Made by a program: the position numbers and the translations under genes | Shown: positions 1 through 6,341 of the stretch, piece after piece | Layout of the letters: every line of letters starts with the position of its first letter | Position numbering within the stretch: the stretch's first letter is position 1 | Assembly (NCBI GenBank): GCA_947628105.1 | Contig: CANQYN010000046.1 | Location: 1 to 8,518, forward strand | Reading direction: 5' to 3' | Source: an uncultured Bacilli bacterium | GTDB lineage: Bacteria; Bacillota_I; Bacilli_A; RF39; UBA660 | Length of the DNA: 8,518 bases | The notes under the pieces: generated by a model | The model's database searches: none | Seen by the model: only the letters and a program-made list of their open reading frames with translations | What the model was told of the DNA's origin: nothing

Positions 1-502
1 TATAGATATACCCAATTTCACAGGCTTCTACTTCAGATGGTGTCAAAAAGAATTTTTGATATAATTCTTTATTTAAATGTCCATAGACAAGACTTCTTTG
101 AGTCGATACTAAAGCACTATCCGTATTGGAATTTTCTTTATCACCAATATAACTGATGGCTTGTGCCTTTTTATATACTTTATCTAAAATTTGTACAAAT
201 TCTTTTTTATAATTACGGTATTCACGATAACTTTTGGCTACTAAAGGATTAACTTCTTCCAAAGCAGCTTCTACACAATTATGAATTTGTTGAATACCTG
301 GATCTGTACTTTGCGTCTCCAAATAAGAAATAACATAATTAACTACCTTATCTTCTGCTTCTGGTGTCAACTCTACCATTACTCGTTCGGCACTTTTTCG
401 AATAGCTATTTTAATTTTGTTTCCATCAAAATCTTGTTTGTTTCCATTTCTTTTAATAATTTTAATATCCTTTATGGAACGTTTTGTTTGTTTTGTTTTC
501 AT
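1..502 (-). CDS. nrdD: Anaerobic (class III) ribonucleoside-triphosphate reductase, N-terminal part, cut by the window edge
   Basis: The 167 codons visible begin MKTKQTKRSIKDIKIIK and read off the left edge. Residues about 13-105 form an ATP-cone (IIKRNGNKQDFDGNKI, with the usual basic and hydrophobic pattern), the allosteric nucleotide-binding domain of ribonucleotide reductases. The segment at about 120-167, containing GDKENSNTDSALVSTQRSL and LNKELYKKFFL, matches from memory the start of the glycyl-radical NrdD barrel in a Firmicutes subfamily. Family members reduce NTPs to dNTPs without oxygen, using a glycyl radical made by NrdG. The catalytic cysteines and radical glycine would lie outside the window, so activity cannot be judged here. 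Start choice: ATG at 502 with AGAGGG (515-510) 7 bases upstream. It lies 15 bp after the stop of the NrdD-like gene, so the two are almost certainly co-transcribed. Family assignment is firm through the ATP-cone; the exact RNR subclass is an inference from the N-terminus. Confidence 0.82.
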   Translation of the reverse strand, partial: MKTKQTKRSIKDIKIIKRNGNKQDFDGNKIKIAIRKSAERVMVELTPEAEDKVVNYVISYLETQSTDPGIQQIHNCVEAALEEVNPLVAKSYREYRNYKKEFVQILDKVYKKAQAISYIGDKENSNTDSALVSTQRSLVYGHLNKELYQKFFLTPSEVEACEIGYIY

Positions 503-517
503 TTTCTTTCCCTCTTT

Positions 518-2413
518 CTAATTTTTATTTTCAAAACCTACATAACGATTATGATGACTGATAAAAGTGATAATTTCATCCGTTAATTGTTCTTCATCTA
601 GCGAAGTAAAAAATCCGCCTAAAGAATACTTTTCGATACTTTCTTCCCATTCCAAATAATCAATAATATCATTCGGTCTAGGTTGAGACATACCATAATA
701 TTCTTTATCTGTTACTTGTTTTTGATAACCATATTGTTCAAAATCTTTCTTTAATAAGGAAGAAGTTACCTGTTTATCTGTTATCATGCTTAAGGTAAAT
801 GCAACAGAGGTTTCTTCCTTCCATCGTTCTAATGTTTTATTTAATTTTTTTAACAGTTTAATAATAAAATTTTTTCCTTCTTTTTCATAAGGACTTCCTC
901 CTGTCATGAGATAGGATACTTCGAAAAGACCTACGTATCCCAGAGTCAAATTAGAAATATCCCCTTTTAATAAAGAATCGATTTTTTCTCTTTTTTCAAG
1001 TCGAGAAATTCCCCCGTAGCACCAATGAATGGGACTTGTTAAACAAGAAGTACCTAATAGTGAATAATGCTTTCGCATCAAAGCATCAAAACATAGTTCT
1101 AATCGTTTTTCTAACTCTTCCCAAAATAATTCTTCCTTCTGTTCGGTAGCTAGAGCGATTTGCGGTAAATTAATAGTGACGATGCCTTGATTAAATCTTC
1201 CTTCTCCATTTTTTATTTCCTCTTTATTTTTACAAGGAGGAAAAAATAAATGATCACTTGTTGGAGAAAAAATACCCCCATATTGTTCTTTCATTTTTAA
1301 AGCCGATAAATAAGAAGGCGATTTTCGAAGTTTACTACAAGTTACACTAATTCTTGTAATGTCATCATATTTACCACCTGTCAAATTATTATTTTCATCT
1401 AAAACATAGACAAGATCCGGTATCAATGGAGAAAAATAAGTTCCATCTTCTCCTTTTATTCCCTGTATTCTTTGTTTTAATATTTCCGAAATAATCAACT
1501 TATTTTCTTCTACATATTCATCTTTTTCATCTAGATGTAAAAGAAATGTGACAGATGGTTTTTTCCCATTGGATGCCATCCATATATTTAATTGATAATA
1601 AATTGTTTGAATTCCCGACTCAATTTCTTTTTTGACTTGTAAATTGACGAGGTTTTGAAGATCTTGCTCCGATAACTTATCCCCTACTTGTAACGTGAAA
1701 AGTTTTTTCCATTTTGCTCGACTGACACCGACATACTTTCCTAGCGCTTTTATATCAATAACTTCTCCTCCATACTGTCCACTTTCTACTAAAGCTAAAA
1801 TTTGTGTCAATATATTACAAGCGGTTAAAAAACTTTTGGGGCTTTCAATCATATGTCCGTTGATAATGGTTCCTTGATCGAGCATATCTTTTAATCGAAT
1901 ATTACTATAATTGATAATCGGTTGTAAAAAATAATCCATATGATGAAAATATAAAATTCCTTTTTCATGAGCTTGAATTAACTTATCTGGTAGTAAAATA
2001 CGTTGCGTTAAATCTTTCGATACCTCCCCAGCAATAAAATCTCTTTGAGCAGAAGCGAGTAGTTTTTGTTCTTCTTCCAAGGTATTTCTACTTTTATCCT
2101 TTATAATCGTTAAGATTGATTCATCGGTCGTATTTTGTTTTCGAACTAAAGCTCGATTATATCGATAAACAATATACTTTTTGGCTAAGGCATATTTCCC
2201 ATATTCCATCAATTTAAATTCAATAATATCTTGAATGTCTTCTACTAACATTCTTTTCTTATCTAATTTTTCAATATAATGAATAATTTCTTGAATTTCT
2301 TTTTCGCCAATTCGATCTTCTTCTACGGTAACATTATTTGCCTTTTCTATTGCATCATGTATTTTATTAGCATTATACTCGACAATACTGCCATTTCTTT
2401 TTACTACCTTCAT
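518..2413 (-). CDS. NrdD-family protein lacking catalytic motifs (probable class III RNR pseudoenzyme)
   Basis: This 631-aa protein is homologous to anaerobic ribonucleoside-triphosphate reductase. Domains: ATP-cone about 1-92 (VVKRNGSIVEYNANKIHDAI), then barrel motifs STQRD-like SAQRDFIAGEVSKDL (121-135), SPKSFLTACNILTQI (191-205), NGQYGG-like SGQYGG (211-216), LKQRIQG (312-318) and GRFNQGIVTINL (405-416). Three features of active enzymes are missing. The usual FNCC-type motif reads INYSN (167-171). The thiyl-radical loop CMGC reads PTSD (384-387) in an apparently gap-free alignment. The chain stops near residue 631, before the CxxC...CxxC zinc site and the RxxGY(L/I)G glycyl-radical motif. 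Family length is usually 700 or more. The frame is intact over 1.9 kb, which argues against simple decay. Start: ATG at 2413 with AGGTGAT (2423-2417); the upstream in-frame start at 2479 would lie inside the operator palindrome and has no good RBS. It is the first gene of an operon with a second nrdD. A structural or allosteric role is inferred. Confidence 0.85.
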   Translation of the reverse strand: MKVVKRNGSIVEYNANKIHDAIEKANNVTVEEDRIGEKEIQEIIHYIEKLDKKRMLVEDIQDIIEFKLMEYGKYALAKKYIVYRYNRALVRKQNTTDESILTIIKDKSRNTLEEEQKLLASAQRDFIAGEVSKDLTQRILLPDKLIQAHEKGILYFHHMDYFLQPIINYSNIRLKDMLDQGTIINGHMIESPKSFLTACNILTQILALVESGQYGGEVIDIKALGKYVGVSRAKWKKLFTLQVGDKLSEQDLQNLVNLQVKKEIESGIQTIYYQLNIWMASNGKKPSVTFLLHLDEKDEYVEENKLIISEILKQRIQGIKGEDGTYFSPLIPDLVYVLDENNNLTGGKYDDITRISVTCSKLRKSPSYLSALKMKEQYGGIFSPTSDHLFFPPCKNKEEIKNGEGRFNQGIVTINLPQIALATEQKEELFWEELEKRLELCFDALMRKHYSLLGTSCLTSPIHWCYGGISRLEKREKIDSLLKGDISNLTLGYVGLFEVSYLMTGGSPYEKEGKNFIIKLLKKLNKTLERWKEETSVAFTLSMITDKQVTSSLLKKDFEQYGYQKQVTDKEYYGMSQPRPNDIIDYLEWEESIEKYSLGGFFTSLDEEQLTDEIITFISHHNRYVGFENKN

Positions 2414-2434
2414 ACGATCACCTATCTTGAAATT

Positions 2435-2440
2435 ATCATA
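2435..2440 (-). promoter_or_regulatory. Probable -10 box of the leftward nrdD-family operon
   Basis: On the minus strand this reads TATGAT, five of six matches to TATAAT. No good -35 hexamer lies 16-18 bases upstream, as expected for an activator-dependent promoter. The predicted start near 2428 would leave a leader of only about 15 nt before the ATG at 2413, with the ribosome binding site inside it. That short leader makes this call tentative. The palindrome centre at 2470.5 would sit at about -42, the class II position for Crp/Fnr activators. Confidence 0.4.
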
Positions 2441-2461
2441 GCACAACTTTTTCAAAATATA

Positions 2462-2479
2462 TTGTTGCATTTGCAACAA
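2462..2479. promoter_or_regulatory. Crp/Fnr-type operator palindrome
   Basis: Perfect inverted repeat TTGTTGCA-TT-TGCAACAA: two 8-base arms and a 2-base spacer, midway between the divergent NrdD-like gene and the Crp/Fnr-family gene. Size and symmetry are those of a Crp/Fnr dimer site, although the half-site is neither the FNR TTGAT nor the CRP TGTGA. It overlaps the likely -35 of the rightward regulator gene and lies about 42 bases upstream of the predicted leftward start. That geometry would allow repression of the regulator and activation of the reductase operon by the same bound dimer. Binding by the adjacent regulator is inferred from position. Confidence 0.65.
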
Positions 2480-2493
2480 AAATGAAATATAAT
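2465..2493 (+). promoter_or_regulatory. Putative SigA promoter of the Crp/Fnr regulator gene
   Basis: A perfect -10 box TATAAT lies at 2488-2493. Exactly 17 bases upstream is TTGCAT (2465-2470), a weak -35 that falls inside the operator palindrome. The predicted start is near 2500, about 20 bases before the ATG. A dimer on the palindrome should block RNA polymerase here, so negative autoregulation is likely. Confidence 0.5.
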
Positions 2494-2519
2494 TATTTTA
2501 AGAATCGTAGGTGGAAATC

Positions 2520-3146
2520 ATGATAGAAGAATTGAGCTTAAATCATAAGGAAAATCCCTTTTTAGCTTGCTCACGAATAAAATGTAAAGTATTTGACAAA
2601 GGAGAAACAATTACTACATATGTTGAAAATCGTAATCAAATTTGTCTTTTATTAGAAGGAAAAGCTTCTTTAATTCGATATGACTTCAACGGAAATGAAA
2701 CAGTATTAGATCATTTTTCTAATGAAGATTTATTTGGAGAATTATTTTATTCTATTAGTAGTAATACTCAAATGGAAGTATACGCTACCGAAAAAGCCAA
2801 AGTTTTATTTTTTTATTATGATTACTTATTTCAACCTTGTAATAAAAAATGTCCCATTCACAATGCTTTAATCGATCAGCTCCTTCGCCTATTATCACAA
2901 AAGATGATTTCTATGAACGATCGAATCGAAATTTTAACAAAACGAAGTATTCGCGATAAATTGCTTTCCTATTTTTCTTCCCTATCTTATCAAAAATCAA
3001 GCAAAACTTTTTCCCTTCCCCTTTCTCTTACCCAGCTTGCCAGCTACTTAAATATTGATCGAAGTGCTATGATGAGAGAGATGAAATATTTAAAGGAAGA
3101 AGGTTTTATTAAAAAAAGTGGTTCTAAAATAACCCTTCTTTACTAA
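2520..3146 (+). CDS. Crp/Fnr-family transcriptional regulator
   Basis: The protein is 208 aa, a normal length for the family. Residues about 20-105 are a cyclic-nucleotide-binding-type beta roll (KGETI at 27-31, LLLEGKASLIRYD at 43-55, NEDLFGELF at 68-76). A dimerisation helix follows at about 112-140. The winged helix-turn-helix starts near 169 (SLTQLASYLNIDRSAMMREM), with the recognition helix at about 180-188. Cysteines at 17, 22, 42, 107 and 111 are notable; C107-x3-C111 just before the long helix recurs in Firmicutes relatives as I remember them and could sense redox state or bind a cofactor. The effector is unknown. The recognition helix has Ser where FNR and CRP have the base-reading Glu, matching a non-standard operator. 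Start: ATG at 2520 with AGGTGG (2509-2514) 5 bases upstream; the GTG at 2511 overlaps that RBS. It is divergent from the nrdD-family operon, its likely target. Confidence 0.93.
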   Translation: MIEELSLNHKENPFLACSRIKCKVFDKGETITTYVENRNQICLLLEGKASLIRYDFNGNETVLDHFSNEDLFGELFYSISSNTQMEVYATEKAKVLFFYYDYLFQPCNKKCPIHNALIDQLLRLLSQKMISMNDRIEILTKRSIRDKLLSYFSSLSYQKSSKTFSLPLSLTQLASYLNIDRSAMMREMKYLKEEGFIKKSGSKITLLY

Positions 3147-3158
3147 TTACATATAGTA
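3132..3158 (+). promoter_or_regulatory. Putative SigK-type promoter of spoVIF
   Basis: CATATAGTA at 3150-3158 fits the SigK -10 pattern CATAnnnTA, and AC at 3132-3133 lies 16 bases upstream, matching the short SigK -35. It overlaps the 3' end of the regulator gene and lies 19 bases before the spoVIF start. The -10 sits within a small inverted repeat (AATTAC at 3145-3150, GTAATT at 3156-3161). The B. subtilis orthologue is expressed late in the mother cell, which agrees, but the motif is short and the genome AT-rich. Confidence 0.4.
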
Positions 3159-3176
3159 ATTTAGGAGGGATAGTTC

Positions 3177-3419
3177 ATGAACTTTTCAGATAGTTTTTTT
3201 AAAAAAGTAGAAAAAAGGACAAATGTAAATAAAGATACCATTTTAATGTTGGCAAAAAAATTACAAGATGGAAATATGAAAGATGAAAATACCCTAAGAG
3301 AAATTATTCATGAAATTGGAAGTATGACAGGAAAAGATGTTTCCAAAGAAAAAGAAGATAAAATTATTCATACCGTCTTAAATGATGAAGTGCCAAAAGA
3401 TTTAGATAAATTAATCTAA
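3177..3419 (+). CDS. spoVIF: Stage VI sporulation protein F (SpoVIF/YjcC family)
   Basis: This small protein of 80 aa resembles SpoVIF over its whole length (87 aa in B. subtilis, from memory). Shared features are an N-terminal FFKKVEKRTNV, the helix DTILMLAKKLQ, the segment MKDENTLREIIHEI, and TGKDVSKEKEDKIIHTV. It is hydrophilic and mostly helical, with no signal peptide or membrane segment and no cysteine. In B. subtilis the protein acts in the mother cell late in sporulation and is needed for proper coat assembly and spore resistance; its molecular activity is not known. ATG at 3177 is preceded by a strong AGGAGGG (3163-3169) at 7 bases. The gene lies 30 bp after the Crp/Fnr gene with no evident terminator between, so some read-through is possible, but it also has its own SigK-like promoter. 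spoIVA follows. Confidence 0.85.
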   Translation: MNFSDSFFKKVEKRTNVNKDTILMLAKKLQDGNMKDENTLREIIHEIGSMTGKDVSKEKEDKIIHTVLNDEVPKDLDKLI

Positions 3420-3446
3420 AAAAGAAAATGATGATTTTCTTTTTTT
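3418..3446 (+). terminator. Weak AT-rich intrinsic terminator after spoVIF
   Basis: A 12-bp stem pairs 3418-3429 (A6-GAAAAT) with 3434-3445 (ATTTTC-T6) around a GATG loop, followed directly by T-rich sequence. The left arm overlaps the spoVIF stop codon. Only one G-C pair is present, so termination may be partial; the repeat is symmetric and could act on either strand. Confidence 0.5.
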
Positions 3447-3450
3447 ATGT

Positions 3451-3477
3451 ATAACTTTTTTTCATTTTGCATATAGT
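3451..3477 (+). promoter_or_regulatory. Putative SigE-type promoter of spoIVA
   Basis: CATATAGT at 3470-3477 fits the SigE -10 consensus CATACAnT with one change. Upstream, an ATA triplet at 3451-3453 (in GTATAAC, 3449-3455) is a plausible SigE -35 at suitable spacing. The element lies 26 bases before the spoIVA start. SigE control of spoIVA is established in B. subtilis; here it is inferred from the motif. Confidence 0.45.
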
Positions 3478-3503
3478 TTAGTGACTTAGAAAGTAGGGAT
3501 GAA

Positions 3504-4979
3504 ATGGAAAAATATGAAATTATAAAGAATATTGCCAGTCGTACAGGAGGAGATTTATACCTTGGTGTTGTTGGAGCTGTTCGTACAGGAAAGTCAACAT
3601 TCATAAAAAAAATGATTGAGAGTTTAGTTGTTCCTAATATTCAAGATGAATATGAGAAAAAAAGAGCCTTGGATGAAATCCCACAAAGCGCGGCAGGAAA
3701 AACCATTATGACGACAGAGCCAAAATTTGTACCTAGTAATGCGGCTAGTGTACAAATTGATGATTTTACCGCTAATATTCGATTAATTGATTGTGTTGGT
3801 TATGTAATTCCAGGAGTAAATGGCTACGAAGATGAAAATGGTCCACGAATGGTCAAATGTCCTTGGTATGAAGAAGAAATACCCTTTGTCGAAGCGGCAG
3901 AAATCGGGACTGAAAAAGTAATCAAAGAACATTCTTCAATTGGAATTGTCATAACAACTGATGGTTCTTTTGGAGAAATTAAAAGAACTAATTATATCGA
4001 AGCAGAAAAAAGAGCCATTCAAGAATTAAAAGAATTAGGAAAACCTTTTATCGTCGTTTTAAACTCGGCTCATCCAATGATGCCAGAAACAGAAAAAATA
4101 AAAGAACAACTACAAGAAGAATATCGAATTCCGGTCCTTCCTATCAATGTAGAAAATATGACCGAAAAAGATATGTATAATATCTTGCGAGAAGCTCTTT
4201 ATGAATTTCCTGTATTAGAAGTGAATACTGAGATACCAGAATGGATTGCTTATCTTTCTCCAAATAACTGGTTAAAAAAAGTATATATTGAAAAAATGAA
4301 AGAAAGTGTCTTAGAGATTGATAAATTACGAGATGTCGATCAAATAACAAAACATTTTCAAGAATGTGAATATATCGATAAAAGTTATCTTTCAGAAGTT
4401 GATCCAGCAACAGGAATCGTAACGATTCGATTAGAAGCTAATCCTTCTTTATACGATCAAATGCTAAGAGAAATTATAGGACATGACATTCGTAAAAAAT
4501 CAGAATTATTAAAAATATTTCAAGATTATCAAGAAACAAAAACGGAATACGATCAAATTAAAAGTGCTTTAAAAATGGTAAAGCAAACAGGATATGGGGT
4601 CGCTTCCCCAACACTTTCTGACATGAAATTAGATACGCCAGAAATTATCAAACAAGGAAATCGTTATGGGGTAAAATTAAAAGCAACCGCACCATCTATC
4701 CACATGATACGTGTCGACGTAGAATCTACTTTTGAACCAATTATTGGATCAGAACTTCAAAGTAAAGAATTAATTAATTACTTGATGAAAGACTATGATA
4801 CCAATCCTGATAATATTTGGCAAAGTGAAATTTTTGGTCGAACATTAAATGAGATTGTCAAAGAAGGAATTCAAGCAAAATTATCATTATTACCAGAAAA
4901 TGCCCGTTTTAAATTACAACAAACATTAGGAAAATTAGTAAATAAAGGTAGCGGTAATCTATTTGCCATTGTATTATAA
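3504..4979 (+). CDS. spoIVA: Stage IV sporulation protein A, spore coat morphogenetic ATPase
   Basis: At 491 aa the protein is nearly the same length as B. subtilis SpoIVA (492 aa) and closely similar throughout. SpoIVA polymerises with ATP hydrolysis into the basement layer of the spore coat on the mother-cell face of the forespore, anchored by SpoVM. The N-terminus has a Walker A GAVRTGKST (24-32, Lys30), followed by the family hallmarks SAAGKTIMTTEPKFVP, LIDCVGY, GYEDENGPRMVKCPWYEEEIPF and AAEIGTEKV. The central part has ALYEFPVLEVN and TEYDQIKSALKMVKQTGYG. The C-terminal region, which in B. subtilis mediates SpoVM binding and assembly, has PSIHMIRVDVES and ends GSGNLFAIVL. All key parts appear intact. 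ATG at 3504 has AGGG (3495-3498) at 5 bases. It follows spoVIF and converges on the der operon; der and spoIVA are near neighbours in B. subtilis too, so this is partly conserved synteny. Confidence 0.98.
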   Translation: MEKYEIIKNIASRTGGDLYLGVVGAVRTGKSTFIKKMIESLVVPNIQDEYEKKRALDEIPQSAAGKTIMTTEPKFVPSNAASVQIDDFTANIRLIDCVGYVIPGVNGYEDENGPRMVKCPWYEEEIPFVEAAEIGTEKVIKEHSSIGIVITTDGSFGEIKRTNYIEAEKRAIQELKELGKPFIVVLNSAHPMMPETEKIKEQLQEEYRIPVLPINVENMTEKDMYNILREALYEFPVLEVNTEIPEWIAYLSPNNWLKKVYIEKMKESVLEIDKLRDVDQITKHFQECEYIDKSYLSEVDPATGIVTIRLEANPSLYDQMLREIIGHDIRKKSELLKIFQDYQETKTEYDQIKSALKMVKQTGYGVASPTLSDMKLDTPEIIKQGNRYGVKLKATAPSIHMIRVDVESTFEPIIGSELQSKELINYLMKDYDTNPDNIWQSEIFGRTLNEIVKEGIQAKLSLLPENARFKLQQTLGKLVNKGSGNLFAIVL

Positions 4980-5011
4980 AAAAATAAAACGAGAAAACTC
5001 GTTTTATTTTT
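4980..5011. terminator. Bidirectional intrinsic terminator between spoIVA and the der operon
   Basis: Perfect 14-bp inverted repeat: 4980-4993 (A5-TAAAACGAG) pairs with 4998-5011 (CTCGTTTTA-T5) around an AAAA loop, giving a run of U on either strand. It starts one base after the spoIVA stop. On the other strand its arm contains the stop codon (5006-5004) of the converging 442-aa gene, so that gene's last codons and its terminator are fused. Confidence 0.85.
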
Positions 5012-6332
5012 GGCCTTTTCCTTTTTCTTCTTGCTTTTGTAATAAATCTTCTAAGTATTCATAAATTGATTTTTCAATTTTATCTTGTTCTTTTTTTGTT
5101 TGAAAATAATATCGTAATTGTTCTGGAGAAAGTTGTTTTAAATTTTCCCTCGTTCCTTCCCCTCTTACAATAGAATCATAAAACTCTTCATCAATACATC
5201 TTTTCATCGCTCCAATTGCTTGAATTGCACCATATTTTTGATATGTTTTTAAAAGAGCCTCATCAATAATAGACGAAATTTGTGAACTATGAAGAAGCTG
5301 TTGACGAGAAAAAGTAGTCGTTATTATATGATAAATATTAGAAATAGCCTGCTCCATATCTTCACTTTTTCCCCATTTCTGAAAATCACGAATAACATCT
5401 TGAGAAGATAAATATCGTAATTTTTGGCTAGCTAATTTTGTTTCTTTATTAAAATCTTTTAAAATAGGAGGATATATTCCATGAGTTAAACAGCGTAATA
5501 GATGTTTCATCGTTTCTTCATCATTAATATATTCATTTAAAATTCTCAAAGATTCTTCTAAGACATCGTGTTTTCCTTTTCCCGTAGATACATTTTCCAT
5601 CATCGTATCATGGGATAGATAATCCATATATTCCTCTTCTGTTAGACAATATGATAGATACGCATGACTATAAATCTTTTGATCGATTTCTTGAAATTTA
5701 TTTTTTTTGATAAATTCTAGAAAAAATTTTTTAAAGTCACTTTCTTGAATTTGTTCTCGCTCTATTTTTGTCTTTTTCGAAATAAGATATTCTTTCATTA
5801 CAAAAGACATTTTTTGATTAAATGATTGATTGTAATCTTTTACCACTCCAATATTATCTATCGTCGGAATAAAAGGGCCACATGAACCAAGAGAATCTTT
5901 TAAATGAGTTTTGACAAAATCGATAATATCTTTTGCGTCTTCTATATTATTTACTCTCAAGGTACAACTATCATTTCGTTTTAATTTTGCTATTTTTATA
6001 GCATAAGAAATATTTTTTGAATTTAAATATTCTGTCAATGTTACCACTTGAGAAGAAAAATCTTGAACAAATGGAAGATATAATTTAATTCCATTTATTT
6101 TTAACATCGGTAAATTTTTTACATATTGTATAAAATCTTTTGTCTCTTTTAAATCATAGTGCTTGGGCTCAATATATTCTCTTATTTTTTGAATATCATT
6201 TTTTATAATTTCTTCATCAAATCCATAATAAATAGCGGTAGTATGAATATCATCTTCCAAAATATCTTGTGTCGATTGATTTTGATAAGAAATTCGATAA
6301 TAATCTAAAAAACTAGCTAATTGGTTTTTCAT
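5004..6332 (-). CDS. Unrecognised conserved-looking protein of 442 aa, co-transcribed with der
   Basis: I do not recognise this family. The protein is hydrophilic and Lys/Glu-rich, with no signal peptide or membrane segment, so it is probably cytoplasmic. The first 180 residues look mixed alpha/beta: a helical start, the strand pair LKINGIKLYLPF, then IAKLKRNDSCTLRVNNIEDAKDIIDFVKTHL and GPFIPTIDNIGVVKDYNQSFNQKM. The remainder is largely helical, including QISSIIDEALLKTYQKYGAIQAIGAMKRCIDEEFY, and the C-terminus is very charged (LLQKQEEKGKGQK). No Walker, zinc-finger, HTH or catalytic signature is evident. Base composition resembles its neighbours. ATG at 6332 is preceded by AAGGAGG (6343-6337), which overlaps the der stop codon; the gap is only 9 bp, so co-transcription and probably translational coupling with der are expected. 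A role linked to ribosome assembly or sporulation would be a guess from position alone. Confidence 0.8.
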   Translation of the reverse strand: MKNQLASFLDYYRISYQNQSTQDILEDDIHTTAIYYGFDEEIIKNDIQKIREYIEPKHYDLKETKDFIQYVKNLPMLKINGIKLYLPFVQDFSSQVVTLTEYLNSKNISYAIKIAKLKRNDSCTLRVNNIEDAKDIIDFVKTHLKDSLGSCGPFIPTIDNIGVVKDYNQSFNQKMSFVMKEYLISKKTKIEREQIQESDFKKFFLEFIKKNKFQEIDQKIYSHAYLSYCLTEEEYMDYLSHDTMMENVSTGKGKHDVLEESLRILNEYINDEETMKHLLRCLTHGIYPPILKDFNKETKLASQKLRYLSSQDVIRDFQKWGKSEDMEQAISNIYHIITTTFSRQQLLHSSQISSIIDEALLKTYQKYGAIQAIGAMKRCIDEEFYDSIVRGEGTRENLKQLSPEQLRYYFQTKKEQDKIEKSIYEYLEDLLQKQEEKGKGQK

Positions 6333-6341
6333 GTTTCCTCC

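Noticed and set aside
518..520. Frameshift or sequencing error explaining the missing C-terminus of the NrdD-like gene
   Set aside because: Only 15 bp separate its stop from the next gene's start, so there is no remnant of a zinc/glycyl-radical domain in any frame. The cysteine motif losses upstream are independent of the C-terminus.
281..586. 101-codon rightward reading frame
   Set aside because: It lies antisense to the two NrdD-family genes, has a low-complexity Phe/Ile/Tyr-rich product typical of the reverse of AT-rich coding DNA, and has no ribosome binding site.
2279..2485. 68-codon rightward frame across the start of the NrdD-like gene
   Set aside because: Antisense to the ATP-cone coding region, Phe/Ile-rich by composition, and ends inside the intergenic operator region without any family resemblance.
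4144..4410. 88-codon leftward frame inside spoIVA
   Set aside because: Shadow of the highly conserved spoIVA coding strand with no upstream Shine-Dalgarno.
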